The notes below the pieces were generated by a model, which was given only the letters and a program-made list of their open reading frames with translations, was not told the DNA's origin and did not search any database. Positions 9,373-18,470 of a stretch of 64,000 nt of DNA are shown here, one piece after another. Every line of letters starts with the position of its first letter. Positions within the stretch are counted from its first letter, which is position 1. The DNA is taken from NCBI RefSeq assembly GCF_003050705.1, contig NZ_QAOG01000002.1:558001-622000 (forward strand), in the 5' to 3' direction. This DNA comes from Sphingomonas aurantiaca (GTDB lineage Bacteria; Pseudomonadota; Alphaproteobacteria; Sphingomonadales; Sphingomonadaceae). A program made the translations under genes and the position numbers.

Positions 9373-10550
9373 GCCTGCTCTTTCTCGCGCACCGGATCCC
9401 CTTTCCCCCTGATCGCGGCGACAAGATCCGCGGCTTCCACATCCTCCAGTATCTGGCGAAGCGCACCCCTGTTCATCTGGTGGCCTTTGCCGACGATGCC
9501 GCGGACCTCGATCCACCGGCGGCGTTCACCGACATGCTGGCGAGCTGCACGATCCTGCCACGCGGCAAATCGCAGAAGCGCGCGGCGGTCGAGGCGTTGG
9601 CCAGCGGCAAGCCGGTATCGCTGACCGCCTTCGCCAGCCCGGCGATGCAGGCCGCGGTCGACCGCATCGTGCCGCAGGTCTCGGGCATCTACTGTTTCTC
9701 GGGCCAGATGGCGCAGTATCTCCCCGCCTACGGTCCACCCGTCGTCATGGACTTTGTCGACGTCGATTCGGCCAAGTTCGCAGGGTTTGCAGCCGACGCG
9801 CGCGGCCCGATGCGCTGGATGATGCGCCGCGAAGCCCGGTTGCTGGGCGCGTTCGAGCGTGAGATCGCCGCGCGCGTTTCCGCGAGCCTGTTCGTCAGCG
9901 AGGCCGAGGCCGCGCTCTTCCGGGATGGCGGCGCGAACGGGCAGATCCTCGCGGTCGAGAACGGTATCGATTCGGTAACGTTCGACCCGGCGGCGGCCTT
10001 CGCCGACCGCGCGGGCGGTACCCGCTCCGGCGAGACGCCACTGATCGTGTTCACCGGCCAGATGGATTACCGGCCCAACATCGACGCCGTCACCTGGTTC
10101 GCGCGCGACATCCTGCCGCTCGTCCGCCACCACCGCGCCGCGCACTTCGCGATCGTCGGTCGCGCGCCCCCGCCCGCCGTCCAGGCGCTGGCGGGCGATC
10201 ACGTCATCGTCACCGGGGCCGTCGACGACGTTCGCGGCTGGGTCGCCGCGGCAGACGTCTGCGTCGCCCCGCTGAAGCTCGCGCGCGGCATCCAGAACAA
10301 GGTGCTCGAGGCGATGGCGATGGCACGTCCCGTCGTCGCTTCCGCAGCGGCGGCGGAAGGGATCGACCACGCCGACACGATCCGGGTCGCCAGCTCGACA
10401 CAGGCCTTCGCCGACCAAGTCCTCGCGCTGCTCGACGCGCCGAAGACCGCCACGCGTCTCGGCAGCGCGGCGCGTGCGCAGGTCATCGCACGTTATGGCT
10501 GGGATGCCCGCCTTGCCCCGCTGGACGCGCTGCTCGGTCTGACGGCATGA
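9369..10550 (+). CDS. Glycosyltransferase, PEP-CTERM/XrtA system-associated (GT4 type)
   Basis: A 393-residue GT-B glycosyltransferase. The N-terminal LFLAHRIPFPPDRGDKIR signature marks the exosortase A-linked subfamily. FTGQMDYRPNIDAVTWF and the acidic/glycine region up to KVLEAMAMARPVVAS form the nucleotide-sugar domain of GT4-like enzymes. The GTG start at 9369 overlaps the FemAB stop. The enzyme should add a sugar to the lipid-linked repeat unit on the inner face of the membrane. The donor sugar cannot be read from sequence. Confidence 0.85.
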   Translation: MSLLFLAHRIPFPPDRGDKIRGFHILQYLAKRTPVHLVAFADDAADLDPPAAFTDMLASCTILPRGKSQKRAAVEALASGKPVSLTAFASPAMQAAVDRIVPQVSGIYCFSGQMAQYLPAYGPPVVMDFVDVDSAKFAGFAADARGPMRWMMRREARLLGAFEREIAARVSASLFVSEAEAALFRDGGANGQILAVENGIDSVTFDPAAAFADRAGGTRSGETPLIVFTGQMDYRPNIDAVTWFARDILPLVRHHRAAHFAIVGRAPPPAVQALAGDHVIVTGAVDDVRGWVAAADVCVAPLKLARGIQNKVLEAMAMARPVVASAAAAEGIDHADTIRVASSTQAFADQVLALLDAPKTATRLGSAARAQVIARYGWDARLAPLDALLGLTA

Positions 10551-12022
10551 GCGCGTGGCGCCGTCACGGCATCGCGCTGGCGTTCGTGTCCGCGCTGATC
10601 CTGCTGACCTTCCGCAGCGACGTGGGCGATCTGGCGCATATCTGGTGGAACAGCACGACCTTCGGGCACTGCCTGTTCATCGGCCCGGTCGTCGCCTGGC
10701 TTGTCTGGCAACGTCGCGGTGACCTTGCCCAGCTGACGCCGACCGGCTGGTGGCCCGGCCTCGCACTCGTCGCGATCGGCGGGTTCGGCTGGCTGATGGG
10801 GGACGCCGCCTCGGTCGGCTTTGCGCGACAGCTCGGGCTGGTGATCATGCTGCAAGGCGCGGTCGTCACGATCCTCGGCCCCAATGTGGCCCGCGGGCTG
10901 CTGTTTCCGCTGGCTTATGCGGTGTTCCTCGTCCCGTTCGGCGAAGGCCTCGAACCGCCGTTGCAGGTGATCACGGTCGGGATCGTCATGCCGCTGCTCC
11001 ACCTCGTCGGCGTGCCCGCGGTGGTCGATGGCGTCCTCATCCACGCAGGCCGCTATTATTTCGAGGTGGCGGAGGCGTGTTCGGGCGCCAAGTTCGTCAT
11101 CGCAATGGTCGCGTTCGGTGTGCTCGTCGCCAATCTCTGCTTCGTGTCGTGGAAACGCCGGGCGGTCTTCCTGGTGGTCTCGGTCGTCGTGCCGGTCATC
11201 GCCAACGGCGTCCGCGCGTTCGGGACGATCTGGGCAGCGGACCTGACCTCGGTCGAGGCGGCCACCGGGCTAGACCATATTGTCTATGGCTGGGTGTTCT
11301 TCGCGCTCGTCATGGCCGGCGTGCTCGCGATCGGCTGGCGCTGGTTCGACCGCGCGCCCGACGATCCTGCCTTCGATCCCGCCCGGCTCCAGGCGATGCC
11401 GCGCCACCGCACCGACCTGCTGGTCGCCACCGCGCTCGTGCTCGCGACGGTCGCGCTGTTCCCGGCCTGGAGCGCCGCCGTCGCAGGCCGGGTGCAGCCG
11501 CTGCCCGCGCATATCGACCTGCCCGAGATCCGCGGCTGGCACCGCGTTCCGGTCAGCACTGCCGCGCCTTGGATGCCCTATTATCCGGGCGCAGACCATT
11601 ATCTGTTCGGCCGCTATGCCGACGCCTCTGGCGCGACCGTCGACATCGGCATCGTGGTGTTCGGCAGTCAGCGCGAGGGCAAGGAACTGATCGCCTACGG
11701 TACCGGCGTCCTGCGCCAGGAGGATCGCTGGGTCCGCGTCGCCGATCTGCCCGACATCGCGCGCGGGTCGGCGATGCGGATCACCGCGCCGGGGCCCGTA
11801 GAGCGGATCGTCGCAACGTGGTACCGGGTCGGCGACGTGACCACGCAGGACGAGACGCTGGTGAAGATCGAGACGATGAAGGCGCGGTTGCTCGGCGGCC
11901 CGCAACGCGCGGTGGCGATCCACCTCTCGGTCGAGGGCGCCGATCCGCGACCGATCACCCGCTTGCTCGCCGCGCTGGGGCCGATCGACGCGGTGGCCGA
12001 TACCGCTGCGGGGATGCGCTAG
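10547..12022 (+). CDS. xrtA: Exosortase A fused to an EpsI domain
   Basis: A 491-residue polytopic membrane protein. Residues 1-270 are exosortase with the triad of the family visible: C178 in EACSGAK, R223 in NGVRAF, and H244 in GLDHIVYGW. Residues about 290-480 form an EpsI (DUF3485) domain outside the membrane (EIRGWHRV, VDIGIVVFGSQREGKELI). Exosortase A is the presumed transpeptidase that removes PEP-CTERM tails and attaches proteins to the envelope polysaccharide. EpsI is often a separate gene, so the fusion suggests the two act together. The ATG overlaps the glycosyltransferase stop, and the next gene starts immediately after the TAG. Confidence 0.92.
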   Translation: MSAWRRHGIALAFVSALILLTFRSDVGDLAHIWWNSTTFGHCLFIGPVVAWLVWQRRGDLAQLTPTGWWPGLALVAIGGFGWLMGDAASVGFARQLGLVIMLQGAVVTILGPNVARGLLFPLAYAVFLVPFGEGLEPPLQVITVGIVMPLLHLVGVPAVVDGVLIHAGRYYFEVAEACSGAKFVIAMVAFGVLVANLCFVSWKRRAVFLVVSVVVPVIANGVRAFGTIWAADLTSVEAATGLDHIVYGWVFFALVMAGVLAIGWRWFDRAPDDPAFDPARLQAMPRHRTDLLVATALVLATVALFPAWSAAVAGRVQPLPAHIDLPEIRGWHRVPVSTAAPWMPYYPGADHYLFGRYADASGATVDIGIVVFGSQREGKELIAYGTGVLRQEDRWVRVADLPDIARGSAMRITAPGPVERIVATWYRVGDVTTQDETLVKIETMKARLLGGPQRAVAIHLSVEGADPRPITRLLAALGPIDAVADTAAGMR

Positions 12023-13909
12023 ATGTGCGGCATCGCCGGGATCTTCCATCCGGGAACACCCAAGCCGGTCGAGCCGAACCGCATCCTCGCGATGATCGCC
12101 GCGCAGGCGCATCGCGGGCCCGACGGCGACGGCATCTGGACCGCGCCCGGCGTCGGCCTGGGGCATCGCCGGTTGTCGATCATCGACCTCGAAGGCTCGC
12201 CGCAGCCGATGTCCGACGGGTCGCTGACGATCACCTATAATGGCGAGGTCTATAACTTCGCCGAACTGCGCGACGCGCTGATCGCCAAGGGCGCGATCTT
12301 CCGGACGACGGGCGATACCGAGGTGCTGCTCCATGCGTGGCGCGCCTGGGGCCCGTCGATGCTCGACTGGCTGAACGGCATGTTCGCGTTCGCGATCCAC
12401 GATTCGGCGGCGCACACGCTGTTCCTCGCGCGCGACCGGCTGGGCGTGAAACCGCTGCATTATGTCGAGCTGGCGGACGGCTCGCTCGCCTTCGCGTCGG
12501 AGCTGAAAGGCCTGCTCGCGCATCCGCAATTGCGGCGCGTCCCCGATCTCCACGCGGTCGAGGATTATCTGGCGCTCGGCTACGTGCCCGATGACGCCTG
12601 CATCGTCGCAGGCGTGAGGAAACTCGCCGCGGGCCATTTCCTGCTCGTCGAGCGCGGTCGGCCGGTGCCGCCGCCGCGCCGGTGGTGGGATATCGACTTC
12701 TCCAACCGCGCGACCGGCTCGGCCAAGGCGCTGGGCGAGGAGCTCGTCGATCGGATGCGCGCGGGCGTGCGGTCGCGGATGGTCGCCGACGTGCCGCTCG
12801 GCGCGTTCCTGTCGGGCGGGGTCGACAGCTCGGCGGTCGTCGCGCTGATGGCCGAGGCAAGCCCCAAGGCGGTGCGCACCTGCACCATCGGGTTCGACGA
12901 AGCCGGCCATGACGAGCGCGGCTTCGCCACCACGGTCGCCCGCCGCTTCGCCACCGATCACCGAGAGCGCGTCGTGCAGTCGGGCGATGTCTCGCTGATC
13001 GACACGCTCGTCGCGAGCTTCGACGAACCGTTCGCGGACGGGTCCGCGCTCGCGACCTATCAGGTCTGCGCGCTCGCCCGCGAAAGCGTCACCGTCGCGC
13101 TGTCGGGGGATGGTGCGGACGAGGCGCTCGCCGGCTATCGCCGCTACAAGTTCCAGTCCGCGGAGGAACGCATTCGCGGCCTGCTCCCGGCGCATCTGCG
13201 CGCGGACGTCTTCGGGACGCTCGGCCGCTGGTATCCCAAGGCCGACTGGGCGCCGCGCCCGCTCCGCGCCCGCTCGACGTTGCTCGCGCTCGCCCGCGAC
13301 GGTGGCGAGGCCTATGCCCGCTCGGTCGGCGTCACCGCGCCCGAGCTCCGCGCGCAGCTCTTCTCGCCAAGCGCGCGCGCCGCGCTCGGCGGCTACGTTG
13401 CGGAGGATCGCTATGTCGCGACGATGGCGAACGCGCCCGCGCGCGATGCGATCGACCGCGCGCAATATGCGGATATCAAACACTGGCTGCCCGGCGATAT
13501 CCTGACCAAGGTCGATCGCACCAGCATGGCGGTCGGGCTAGAAGCGCGCGAACCGTTGCTCGACCACCGCCTGATCGAGTTCTGCGCCACGTTGCCGGCA
13601 AACATGCGGCTGCGGCACGGCGAGGGCAAATGGCTGATGAAGAAGGCGATGGAGCCCTATCTGCCGCGCGAAATACTCTATCGCCAGAAGATGGGCTTCG
13701 TCACGCCGATCAGCGCGTGGTTCCGCGAGGCGCTGGCGGGCGAGGCAATCGCGCTTGCCAAGTCGCGGACGCTCGGCGAGACCGGCTGGTTCGACATGGC
13801 GACGATCGCGCGGATCGCGGACGAGCACCGGATGGGCAGGGCCGAGCACGGCCGGACATTGTGGCAGTTCGTGATGCTGGAGCGATCGATGCGACGGATG
13901 TTCAGTTAG
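12023..13909 (+). CDS. XrtA-associated amidotransferase (asparagine synthase-like)
   Basis: A 628-residue class II glutamine amidotransferase/ATP-dependent amide synthase. The mature N-terminal cysteine follows the initiator (MCGIAGIF). A glutaminase domain spans about 1-210. The PP-loop (LSGGVDSSAVVAL) near 265 and LSGDGADEALAGY near 365 form the AsnB-like synthetase. This type is characteristic of exosortase A loci and probably amidates a sugar acid or peptide on the polysaccharide. It starts directly after the exosortase stop and is the last gene of the operon. Its end overlaps the opposite-strand small gene by 8 bp. Confidence 0.88.
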   Translation: MCGIAGIFHPGTPKPVEPNRILAMIAAQAHRGPDGDGIWTAPGVGLGHRRLSIIDLEGSPQPMSDGSLTITYNGEVYNFAELRDALIAKGAIFRTTGDTEVLLHAWRAWGPSMLDWLNGMFAFAIHDSAAHTLFLARDRLGVKPLHYVELADGSLAFASELKGLLAHPQLRRVPDLHAVEDYLALGYVPDDACIVAGVRKLAAGHFLLVERGRPVPPPRRWWDIDFSNRATGSAKALGEELVDRMRAGVRSRMVADVPLGAFLSGGVDSSAVVALMAEASPKAVRTCTIGFDEAGHDERGFATTVARRFATDHRERVVQSGDVSLIDTLVASFDEPFADGSALATYQVCALARESVTVALSGDGADEALAGYRRYKFQSAEERIRGLLPAHLRADVFGTLGRWYPKADWAPRPLRARSTLLALARDGGEAYARSVGVTAPELRAQLFSPSARAALGGYVAEDRYVATMANAPARDAIDRAQYADIKHWLPGDILTKVDRTSMAVGLEAREPLLDHRLIEFCATLPANMRLRHGEGKWLMKKAMEPYLPREILYRQKMGFVTPISAWFREALAGEAIALAKSRTLGETGWFDMATIARIADEHRMGRAEHGRTLWQFVMLERSMRRMFS

Positions 13910-14099
13910 GGCGAAGCGGCGTCTTGGCGTCGATCTGCGCACGTGCGATCAGCTCGTCCAGCGCGGCCTCGTCGAGCCGCCCCGCGGTCCGTAGCGCGGC
14001 TTCGGGGGTCATGGCGATGACGGTGCCGTTAGGCCCGTCAATGATCACCTCGCCGTTTTCGTGGAAGACGTCGCGGGGTTCGGCATGCGGACGGGTCAT
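13902..14099 (-). CDS. Small conserved-looking protein of unknown function (65 aa)
   Basis: I do not recognise this protein. It is supported by a strong AGGAG ribosome site 5-6 bp before the ATG and by its position filling the gap after the amidotransferase. The first half (EVIIDGPNGTVIAMTPEAAL) looks like a short beta hairpin followed by a helix, and the second half (EAALDELIARAQID) is helical. It has no signal, membrane segment or cysteine, so it should be cytoplasmic. The genes meet tail to tail and share 8 bp. Confidence 0.6.
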   Translation of the reverse strand: MTRPHAEPRDVFHENGEVIIDGPNGTVIAMTPEAALRTAGRLDEAALDELIARAQIDAKTPLRPN

Positions 14100-14168
14100 C
14101 GCGCTCTCCTGAGTTGCAGGTTAAACGTTACGGCACTGATATTAGGTCCGTAAGCCTGACTCGCATCG

Positions 14169-15173
14169 TCATGGCGAGACCGCCTCGCCCATCCACCGAT
14201 CGAACAGCTGCGGCCACAAGGATCCCGGCGACCGCGGCGACAGGCGCGTGCCAAAGCCGTGGCCGCCGCGCTGGAGGAAATGCGCCTCCGCGGGGATGCC
14301 GGCGCGGCGCGCGGCGGCGAGCGTGTCGACGCTGTTGGCGACCGGCACGGTCGTGTCGTCCTCGGCATGGACCAGGAAGAGCGGCGGCGCGCCGGGCCGC
14401 AGCTGGCGGTCGATCGCATAGCGCGCCTGGACCGTGGGCAGCGGATCGGGGCCGAGCAGGTTGGCGCGCGATCCGCCATGACTACGCCCGGGGTCCATGT
14501 TCGAGACGGCGTACATGAGCCCGGCCCAGGCGGGACGTGCCGAATGCCGGTCGGCCGCATCGACCGGGCGATAGACGTTGAAGTCGGGAAGCACGGTCAG
14601 CGATCCGGCGAGATGGCCGCCGGCGGAGAAGCCGAGCACCCCGAGCTTGTCCGCGCGGATGCCATAGGTGCGCGCATTGGCGCGGATCAGCCGCATCGCG
14701 CGCTGCGCATCGGCGAGCGGCACGTCGGCCCGGTCCGCCCAGCCTTCGCCCGGCAGGCGGTAGCTGAGCACGAACGCGGTGATCCCGAACGCGTTGAGCG
14801 CACGCGCGACGTCGATACCCTCGTTGCGGAGCGAGGTGATCGCATAGCCGCCACCGGGGACGATCAGCACCGCGCGGCCATCGGGTCGCGGTGCCCGGAA
14901 CACGCCGACCTCGGGACGCACCACGCCGCGCATCTGGAAATCGCGATAGCCATCGGGATAGCGCGGCATCGTCGGATGCGGAGTCGGCAGCGGGTTCGGG
15001 GCACCCTGCGGTATGCCGGGCCAGAGCGCGAACCGCTCGGCGGGCGGCCAGATCGGCAGGTCCGTCTCGCGCGACTGGCCGCCGCCCAACTGCGCTCCGG
15101 TCCGCGCGAATGCGGCGGGGGCGACTCCGGCAACGAGGGGAATGGTGAGAAGCGAGCGGCGGTCGAAGGTCAT
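14169..15173 (-). CDS. Exported alpha/beta hydrolase (acetylesterase-like)
   Basis: A 334-residue serine esterase. A Tat-like leader (FDRRSLL, then a hydrophobic run to AAFA) suggests periplasmic export. The body is the BD-FAE/xylan-esterase type: an oxyanion segment VPGGGYAI, the nucleophile in LGFSAGGHLAG, an aspartate in VHAEDDTTVP, and a histidine in GGHGFG. The nearby polysaccharide locus makes an acetylated sugar a reasonable substrate, but this is inference. An 85-bp gap separates its start from the end of the MAPEG gene on the same strand. Confidence 0.8.
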   Translation of the reverse strand: MTFDRRSLLTIPLVAGVAPAAFARTGAQLGGGQSRETDLPIWPPAERFALWPGIPQGAPNPLPTPHPTMPRYPDGYRDFQMRGVVRPEVGVFRAPRPDGRAVLIVPGGGYAITSLRNEGIDVARALNAFGITAFVLSYRLPGEGWADRADVPLADAQRAMRLIRANARTYGIRADKLGVLGFSAGGHLAGSLTVLPDFNVYRPVDAADRHSARPAWAGLMYAVSNMDPGRSHGGSRANLLGPDPLPTVQARYAIDRQLRPGAPPLFLVHAEDDTTVPVANSVDTLAAARRAGIPAEAHFLQRGGHGFGTRLSPRSPGSLWPQLFDRWMGEAVSP

Positions 15174-15258
15174 GCCCGACTGCTAGCCGATCCAACCCCG
15201 TTGGGGGAGGGGAGCGCGATGCGATCGGCGTTTTTTCCCGGCAGCGGTCCCAAGATCC

Positions 15259-15684
15259 TCAAAACACTGCCAATGCCGCGTGCAGCGTAAGCGCCACCAG
15301 TGTCAGGCTCGACAGCACGAACACAACGAAACGGTCGCGAACCCGGTTGCTGGTCGCCTGGATCAGGCTGTGCACGATCCGCAACCCGACATAGGCCCAG
15401 GCAATCCAGGCATTGGGCCCGTCGCCCGAGCCACTCAGCGCCAGCACGGTGCAGACCGCGTAGAACAGCGTCGGCTGTTCCATCAGGTGATTATAGTTGT
15501 GGACCTTCCACTGCGCCTGCGGGGGCAGCGACCGGTCGGCATCGGACCCCTTGGTGCCGACGAGCGTGCGCAGGTCGACGCCCGCCGCCTTCATCGCCGG
15601 CAGCCGCGTGGCGAGCGCCCCGCCCAGCATGACGAGCGTCCACGCGATCAGCACGACCATCGGACGCAGGATGTCGCTGTGCAT
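15259..15684 (-). CDS. MAPEG family membrane protein
   Basis: A 141-residue integral membrane protein with four predicted helices and the MAPEG signature region around KVHNYNHLMEQPTLFY, then GLRIVHSLIQ. MAPEG members include glutathione-dependent transferases, and bacterial ones are mostly uncharacterised. The ATG at 15684 is preferred because GGGAGG stands at the right distance upstream; a longer reading would run through the repeat-rich gap. Confidence 0.82.
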   Translation of the reverse strand: MHSDILRPMVVLIAWTLVMLGGALATRLPAMKAAGVDLRTLVGTKGSDADRSLPPQAQWKVHNYNHLMEQPTLFYAVCTVLALSGSGDGPNAWIAWAYVGLRIVHSLIQATSNRVRDRFVVFVLSSLTLVALTLHAALAVF

Positions 15685-15754
15685 GAAAAAGCCTCCCCCG
15701 GTTATCCCCGGGAGAGGCTGCCTCAATTGCCCTGTGGGGGCAATGGTATCTCTG

Positions 15755-15876
15755 ATCCTCCCTCGCCAGGGGGAGGTGGCAGGCTCTCGCCTGACGGAGG
15801 GGGAGGACACGGAACCAAGGTTATCGCCGCCTCCCCCTCCGTCGCTGCGCGCCGCCTCCCCCTTGCGGGGGAGGAT
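15755..15876. repeat. Pair of GC-rich palindromes of the CCTCCCC family
   Basis: Two hairpins bracket this stretch: one at 15757-15776 (CCTCCCT/GGGGGAGG) and one at 15855-15874 with arms CCTCCCCC/GGGGGAGG. Similar units appear at 40157, 47951 and 50517, so this is a dispersed intergenic repeat. It lies between the DHS-like gene end (15884) and the MAPEG leader. Confidence 0.65.
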
Positions 15877-15883
15877 TTAGAAG

Positions 15884-16945
15884 TCAGGCCTTGTCGAAGC
15901 TCGCGCCCCACTTGCGGACCGGGCGGTCCTTCCAAAGCCCGCGGTGATACGCGTCCGATGCCAGCAGCGGCATGACCGACCCCGCCTCGGCGAACACCAT
16001 CTGCTCGATGCCGGTGTTGACCTTGCCCCACGAGGCGGCCTCCTGCAGCGTCGACGACGAGCACGCCCCGTCGCGCACGTCGGCGACGGTGATCTGCACC
16101 GCGTACTTGTGGACCTGGACGTCGTCATGGCCGAGGATCTCGGCGCACACGACGGTATCCTGGATGAAGTTCTTCGGCACGCCGCCGCCGATCATCAGAA
16201 GCCCGGTGGTGCCCGCCTTGATCTTGATCTCGGTGAGCTCGCGGAAATCGGCGATCGCGTCGAGCACCATGTACGGCTTGCCCGCCTTAGCGGCATCGAC
16301 CTGATGCTTGACCAGACCGAACCCGGCCGAGCTGTCGACGAACGCCGGGCAGAAGATCGGCACGTCATGCTCATAGGCGAGCTTGACGAGGCTGTTGTCC
16401 TTCTTGCCGTGCTCGACGAGGTACTTGCCCATCTCGCGGATGAATTCGCGGCTCGAATAGGGACGGGGTTCCAGCGTCTCGGCGATCTCGAAGATCGTGT
16501 GGTCGACGTGCTGGAGCTCTTCCTCGTCGATATAGGTGTCGTAGATCCGGTCGATCATCAGCGAGCGCAGGACGTCGTCGTGCGGCACTTCGAGCGCCTG
16601 ATAATGCTTGTGGCCGAGGCCCTCGAAGAAATCCATGTCGACGATCGTCGCGCCGGTCGCGACGATGCCGTCGATCATGTTGTTGCGCAGCAGCTCGGCA
16701 TACAGGTCCATGCAACCGCCCGCGCTCGTCGAGCCCGCGATCACGAGGAAGATCGTGCAGTCCTTGTCAGCGAGCATCTGGTTGTAGATGTCGGTCGCGC
16801 GGCCGAGGTCGCGGCTGGTGAACGACATCTTCTTCATCGCATCGACGATCGGCCGCGCGTCGAAGCTCGTGATGTCGATATGCTCGACGGTGGTGGACAG
16901 GAGCTCAGCCTTGCGCTGCGCGTCGATGCGGGTGTCTTCGGTCAT
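15884..16945 (-). CDS. Deoxyhypusine synthase-like polyamine enzyme (probable homospermidine-type synthase)
   Basis: A 353-residue member of the deoxyhypusine synthase fold. The NAD-binding region (GSTSAGGCMDLY, TGATIVDMDF) and the catalytic lysine K308 in QEAASWGKVN are intact. Bacteria have no eIF5A, so the family is known or expected to transfer the aminobutyl group to small amines, giving homospermidine or related polyamines. It lies 152 bp downstream of an ornithine-decarboxylase-like gene on the same strand, which could supply putrescine. The exact product cannot be set from sequence. Confidence 0.85.
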   Translation of the reverse strand: MTEDTRIDAQRKAELLSTTVEHIDITSFDARPIVDAMKKMSFTSRDLGRATDIYNQMLADKDCTIFLVIAGSTSAGGCMDLYAELLRNNMIDGIVATGATIVDMDFFEGLGHKHYQALEVPHDDVLRSLMIDRIYDTYIDEEELQHVDHTIFEIAETLEPRPYSSREFIREMGKYLVEHGKKDNSLVKLAYEHDVPIFCPAFVDSSAGFGLVKHQVDAAKAGKPYMVLDAIADFRELTEIKIKAGTTGLLMIGGGVPKNFIQDTVVCAEILGHDDVQVHKYAVQITVADVRDGACSSSTLQEAASWGKVNTGIEQMVFAEAGSVMPLLASDAYHRGLWKDRPVRKWGASFDKA

Positions 16946-16965
16946 GTCTGAATTCTCCAGAAATT

Positions 16966-17068
16966 CCCCTCCCGCTTGCGGGAGGGGTTAGGGGAGGGGC
17001 TGATCGATCCGCGAACGCCATCGCTCGCGGACAAGCCCTCCCCCGACCCCTCCCGCAGGCGGGAGGGG
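16966..17068. repeat. Composite inverted repeat between the two polyamine genes
   Basis: Two GC-rich arms, 16966-16999 and 17036-17068, are near-exact reverse complements of each other. Each also contains its own small palindrome (CCTCCCG/CGGGAGG). A transcript would fold into a large stem. The element sits in the gap between the decarboxylase stop and the DHS-like start, so it could partly terminate or process the shared transcript. Confidence 0.65.
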
Positions 17069-17097
17069 AGGAAGAAGGGCGCGGTACTAAAGCTTGG

Positions 17098-18333
17098 TTA
17101 CAGCTTGACGACGTTGGACGCGAGGTCCTGATACCGGTCGACGTACAGCGAGACCATCGGCTCGTCGGTGACGATCACCGTCTCGTCCGATCCGAACCCG
17201 TTGAACGCGGTCCGCATCGCCGAGCCATAGGCGCCGAGCATGCCGATCTCGATATAGTCGCCGGCCTGGATGTCGGCGGGCAGCAGGAACGGCCCGACCA
17301 TGTAATCCATGTCGTCGCACGTCGGACCGTAGAAGCTGAACTCCATGTCCTTCGCCCGGCTGTCCGGCTCGCGGAGCAGCTCGACCGGGAAACGCCAGCC
17401 GATATGCGCCGCATCGAACAGCGCGCCATACGCACCGTCGTTGATGTACAGCTCGGTCCCGCGGCGCTTTTCGACGCGCACGATGATCGACGAATATTCC
17501 GCGCACAGCGCCCGGCCCGGCTCGCACCACAGCTCGGACGAATAGCTGACGGGCAGCGATTCGAACGCACGGTGGATCGTCTCGAAGAAATGCTCGAGCG
17601 GCGGGGGCTCCATGCCCGGGTAGGACGACGGGAAGCCGCCGCCGACGTCGATCACGTCGACCGTGACCGCCGCCTCGACGATCGCCGCACGGACGCGCTC
17701 CATCGCGTTCGAATAGGCTTCCGGGGTCATCGCCTGCGAACCGACATGGAAGCAGATGCCCAGCGCGTCCGCCGCCTGGCGGGCCGCGAACAGCAGCTCC
17801 TTCGATTCGCCGGGGGCGACACCGAACTTCGATGCGAGCGAAAGCTTCGAATGCTCCGACGACACGCGCAGCCGGACGCACAGCGTCAGGTCGGCGGCTT
17901 CGTTGGTGGCACGAACGACCTTGTCCAGCTCTTCCAGGCTGTCGAGGCTGAAGGTCCGTACGCCATGCGTGAAATACGCCTCGCGGATCGCTTCCTCGGC
18001 CTTAACCGGGTGCATGAAGCACAGGGTCGCCTGGGGCAGCGTACGGGCGACCAGGCGCACCTCCGCGATCGACGCCACGTCATAATGCGTGATGCCATTG
18101 TCCCACAGGATCTGCAGGAGTTCGGGGCTCGGGTTCGCCTTCACCGCGTACATCGAGCGACCCGGAAACTTCTCAGCAAAGAATCGGGCGGCGCGCGCAG
18201 CGGCGTGCGGTCGAACGAGCGTGACCGGATCAACCGGGCGCCCCTTAGCGATGTCGATGCCGCGCCCTGCGTTGGGGGAGACGGCGGTCGAATGGGCTTT
18301 CGCTAGCCCCAGCGCGTTATGATGCTTGTGCAA
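17098..18333 (-). CDS. Ornithine/lysine decarboxylase-like enzyme (type III PLP fold)
   Basis: A 411-residue group IV decarboxylase. The PLP lysine is K65 (YAVKANP), FHVGSQ and DVGGGFP line the cofactor, WCEPGRALCAE binds phosphate, and GPTCDDMD has the ornithine-decarboxylase cysteine and substrate aspartate. This pattern fits ornithine decarboxylase, possibly lysine as well. The start is TTG at 18333, supported by GGAGGT eight bases upstream. Pairing with the DHS-like gene suggests ornithine to putrescine to homospermidine. It is divergent from the dehydratase gene, with a 137-bp shared upstream region. Confidence 0.87.
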   Translation of the reverse strand: MHKHHNALGLAKAHSTAVSPNAGRGIDIAKGRPVDPVTLVRPHAAARAARFFAEKFPGRSMYAVKANPSPELLQILWDNGITHYDVASIAEVRLVARTLPQATLCFMHPVKAEEAIREAYFTHGVRTFSLDSLEELDKVVRATNEAADLTLCVRLRVSSEHSKLSLASKFGVAPGESKELLFAARQAADALGICFHVGSQAMTPEAYSNAMERVRAAIVEAAVTVDVIDVGGGFPSSYPGMEPPPLEHFFETIHRAFESLPVSYSSELWCEPGRALCAEYSSIIVRVEKRRGTELYINDGAYGALFDAAHIGWRFPVELLREPDSRAKDMEFSFYGPTCDDMDYMVGPFLLPADIQAGDYIEIGMLGAYGSAMRTAFNGFGSDETVIVTDEPMVSLYVDRYQDLASNVVKL

Positions 18334-18470
18334 TTCAAGGGACCTCCAATGTCCTGAGACAAATTACGAAAACACTGCCTTGCGGTTGGAAGTCCCATGG
18401 GGCAGCGGAAGCGCGATTTAGGATCGCTTGCCCCCCATGTAAATAGGGTTGGCTGCATAGGAGCCAGTGT

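Noticed and set aside
11270..13483. 737-codon antisense frame across exosortase and amidotransferase genes
   Set aside because: Composition is that of an antisense shadow and it covers two well-recognised genes. No ribosome site or family signature.
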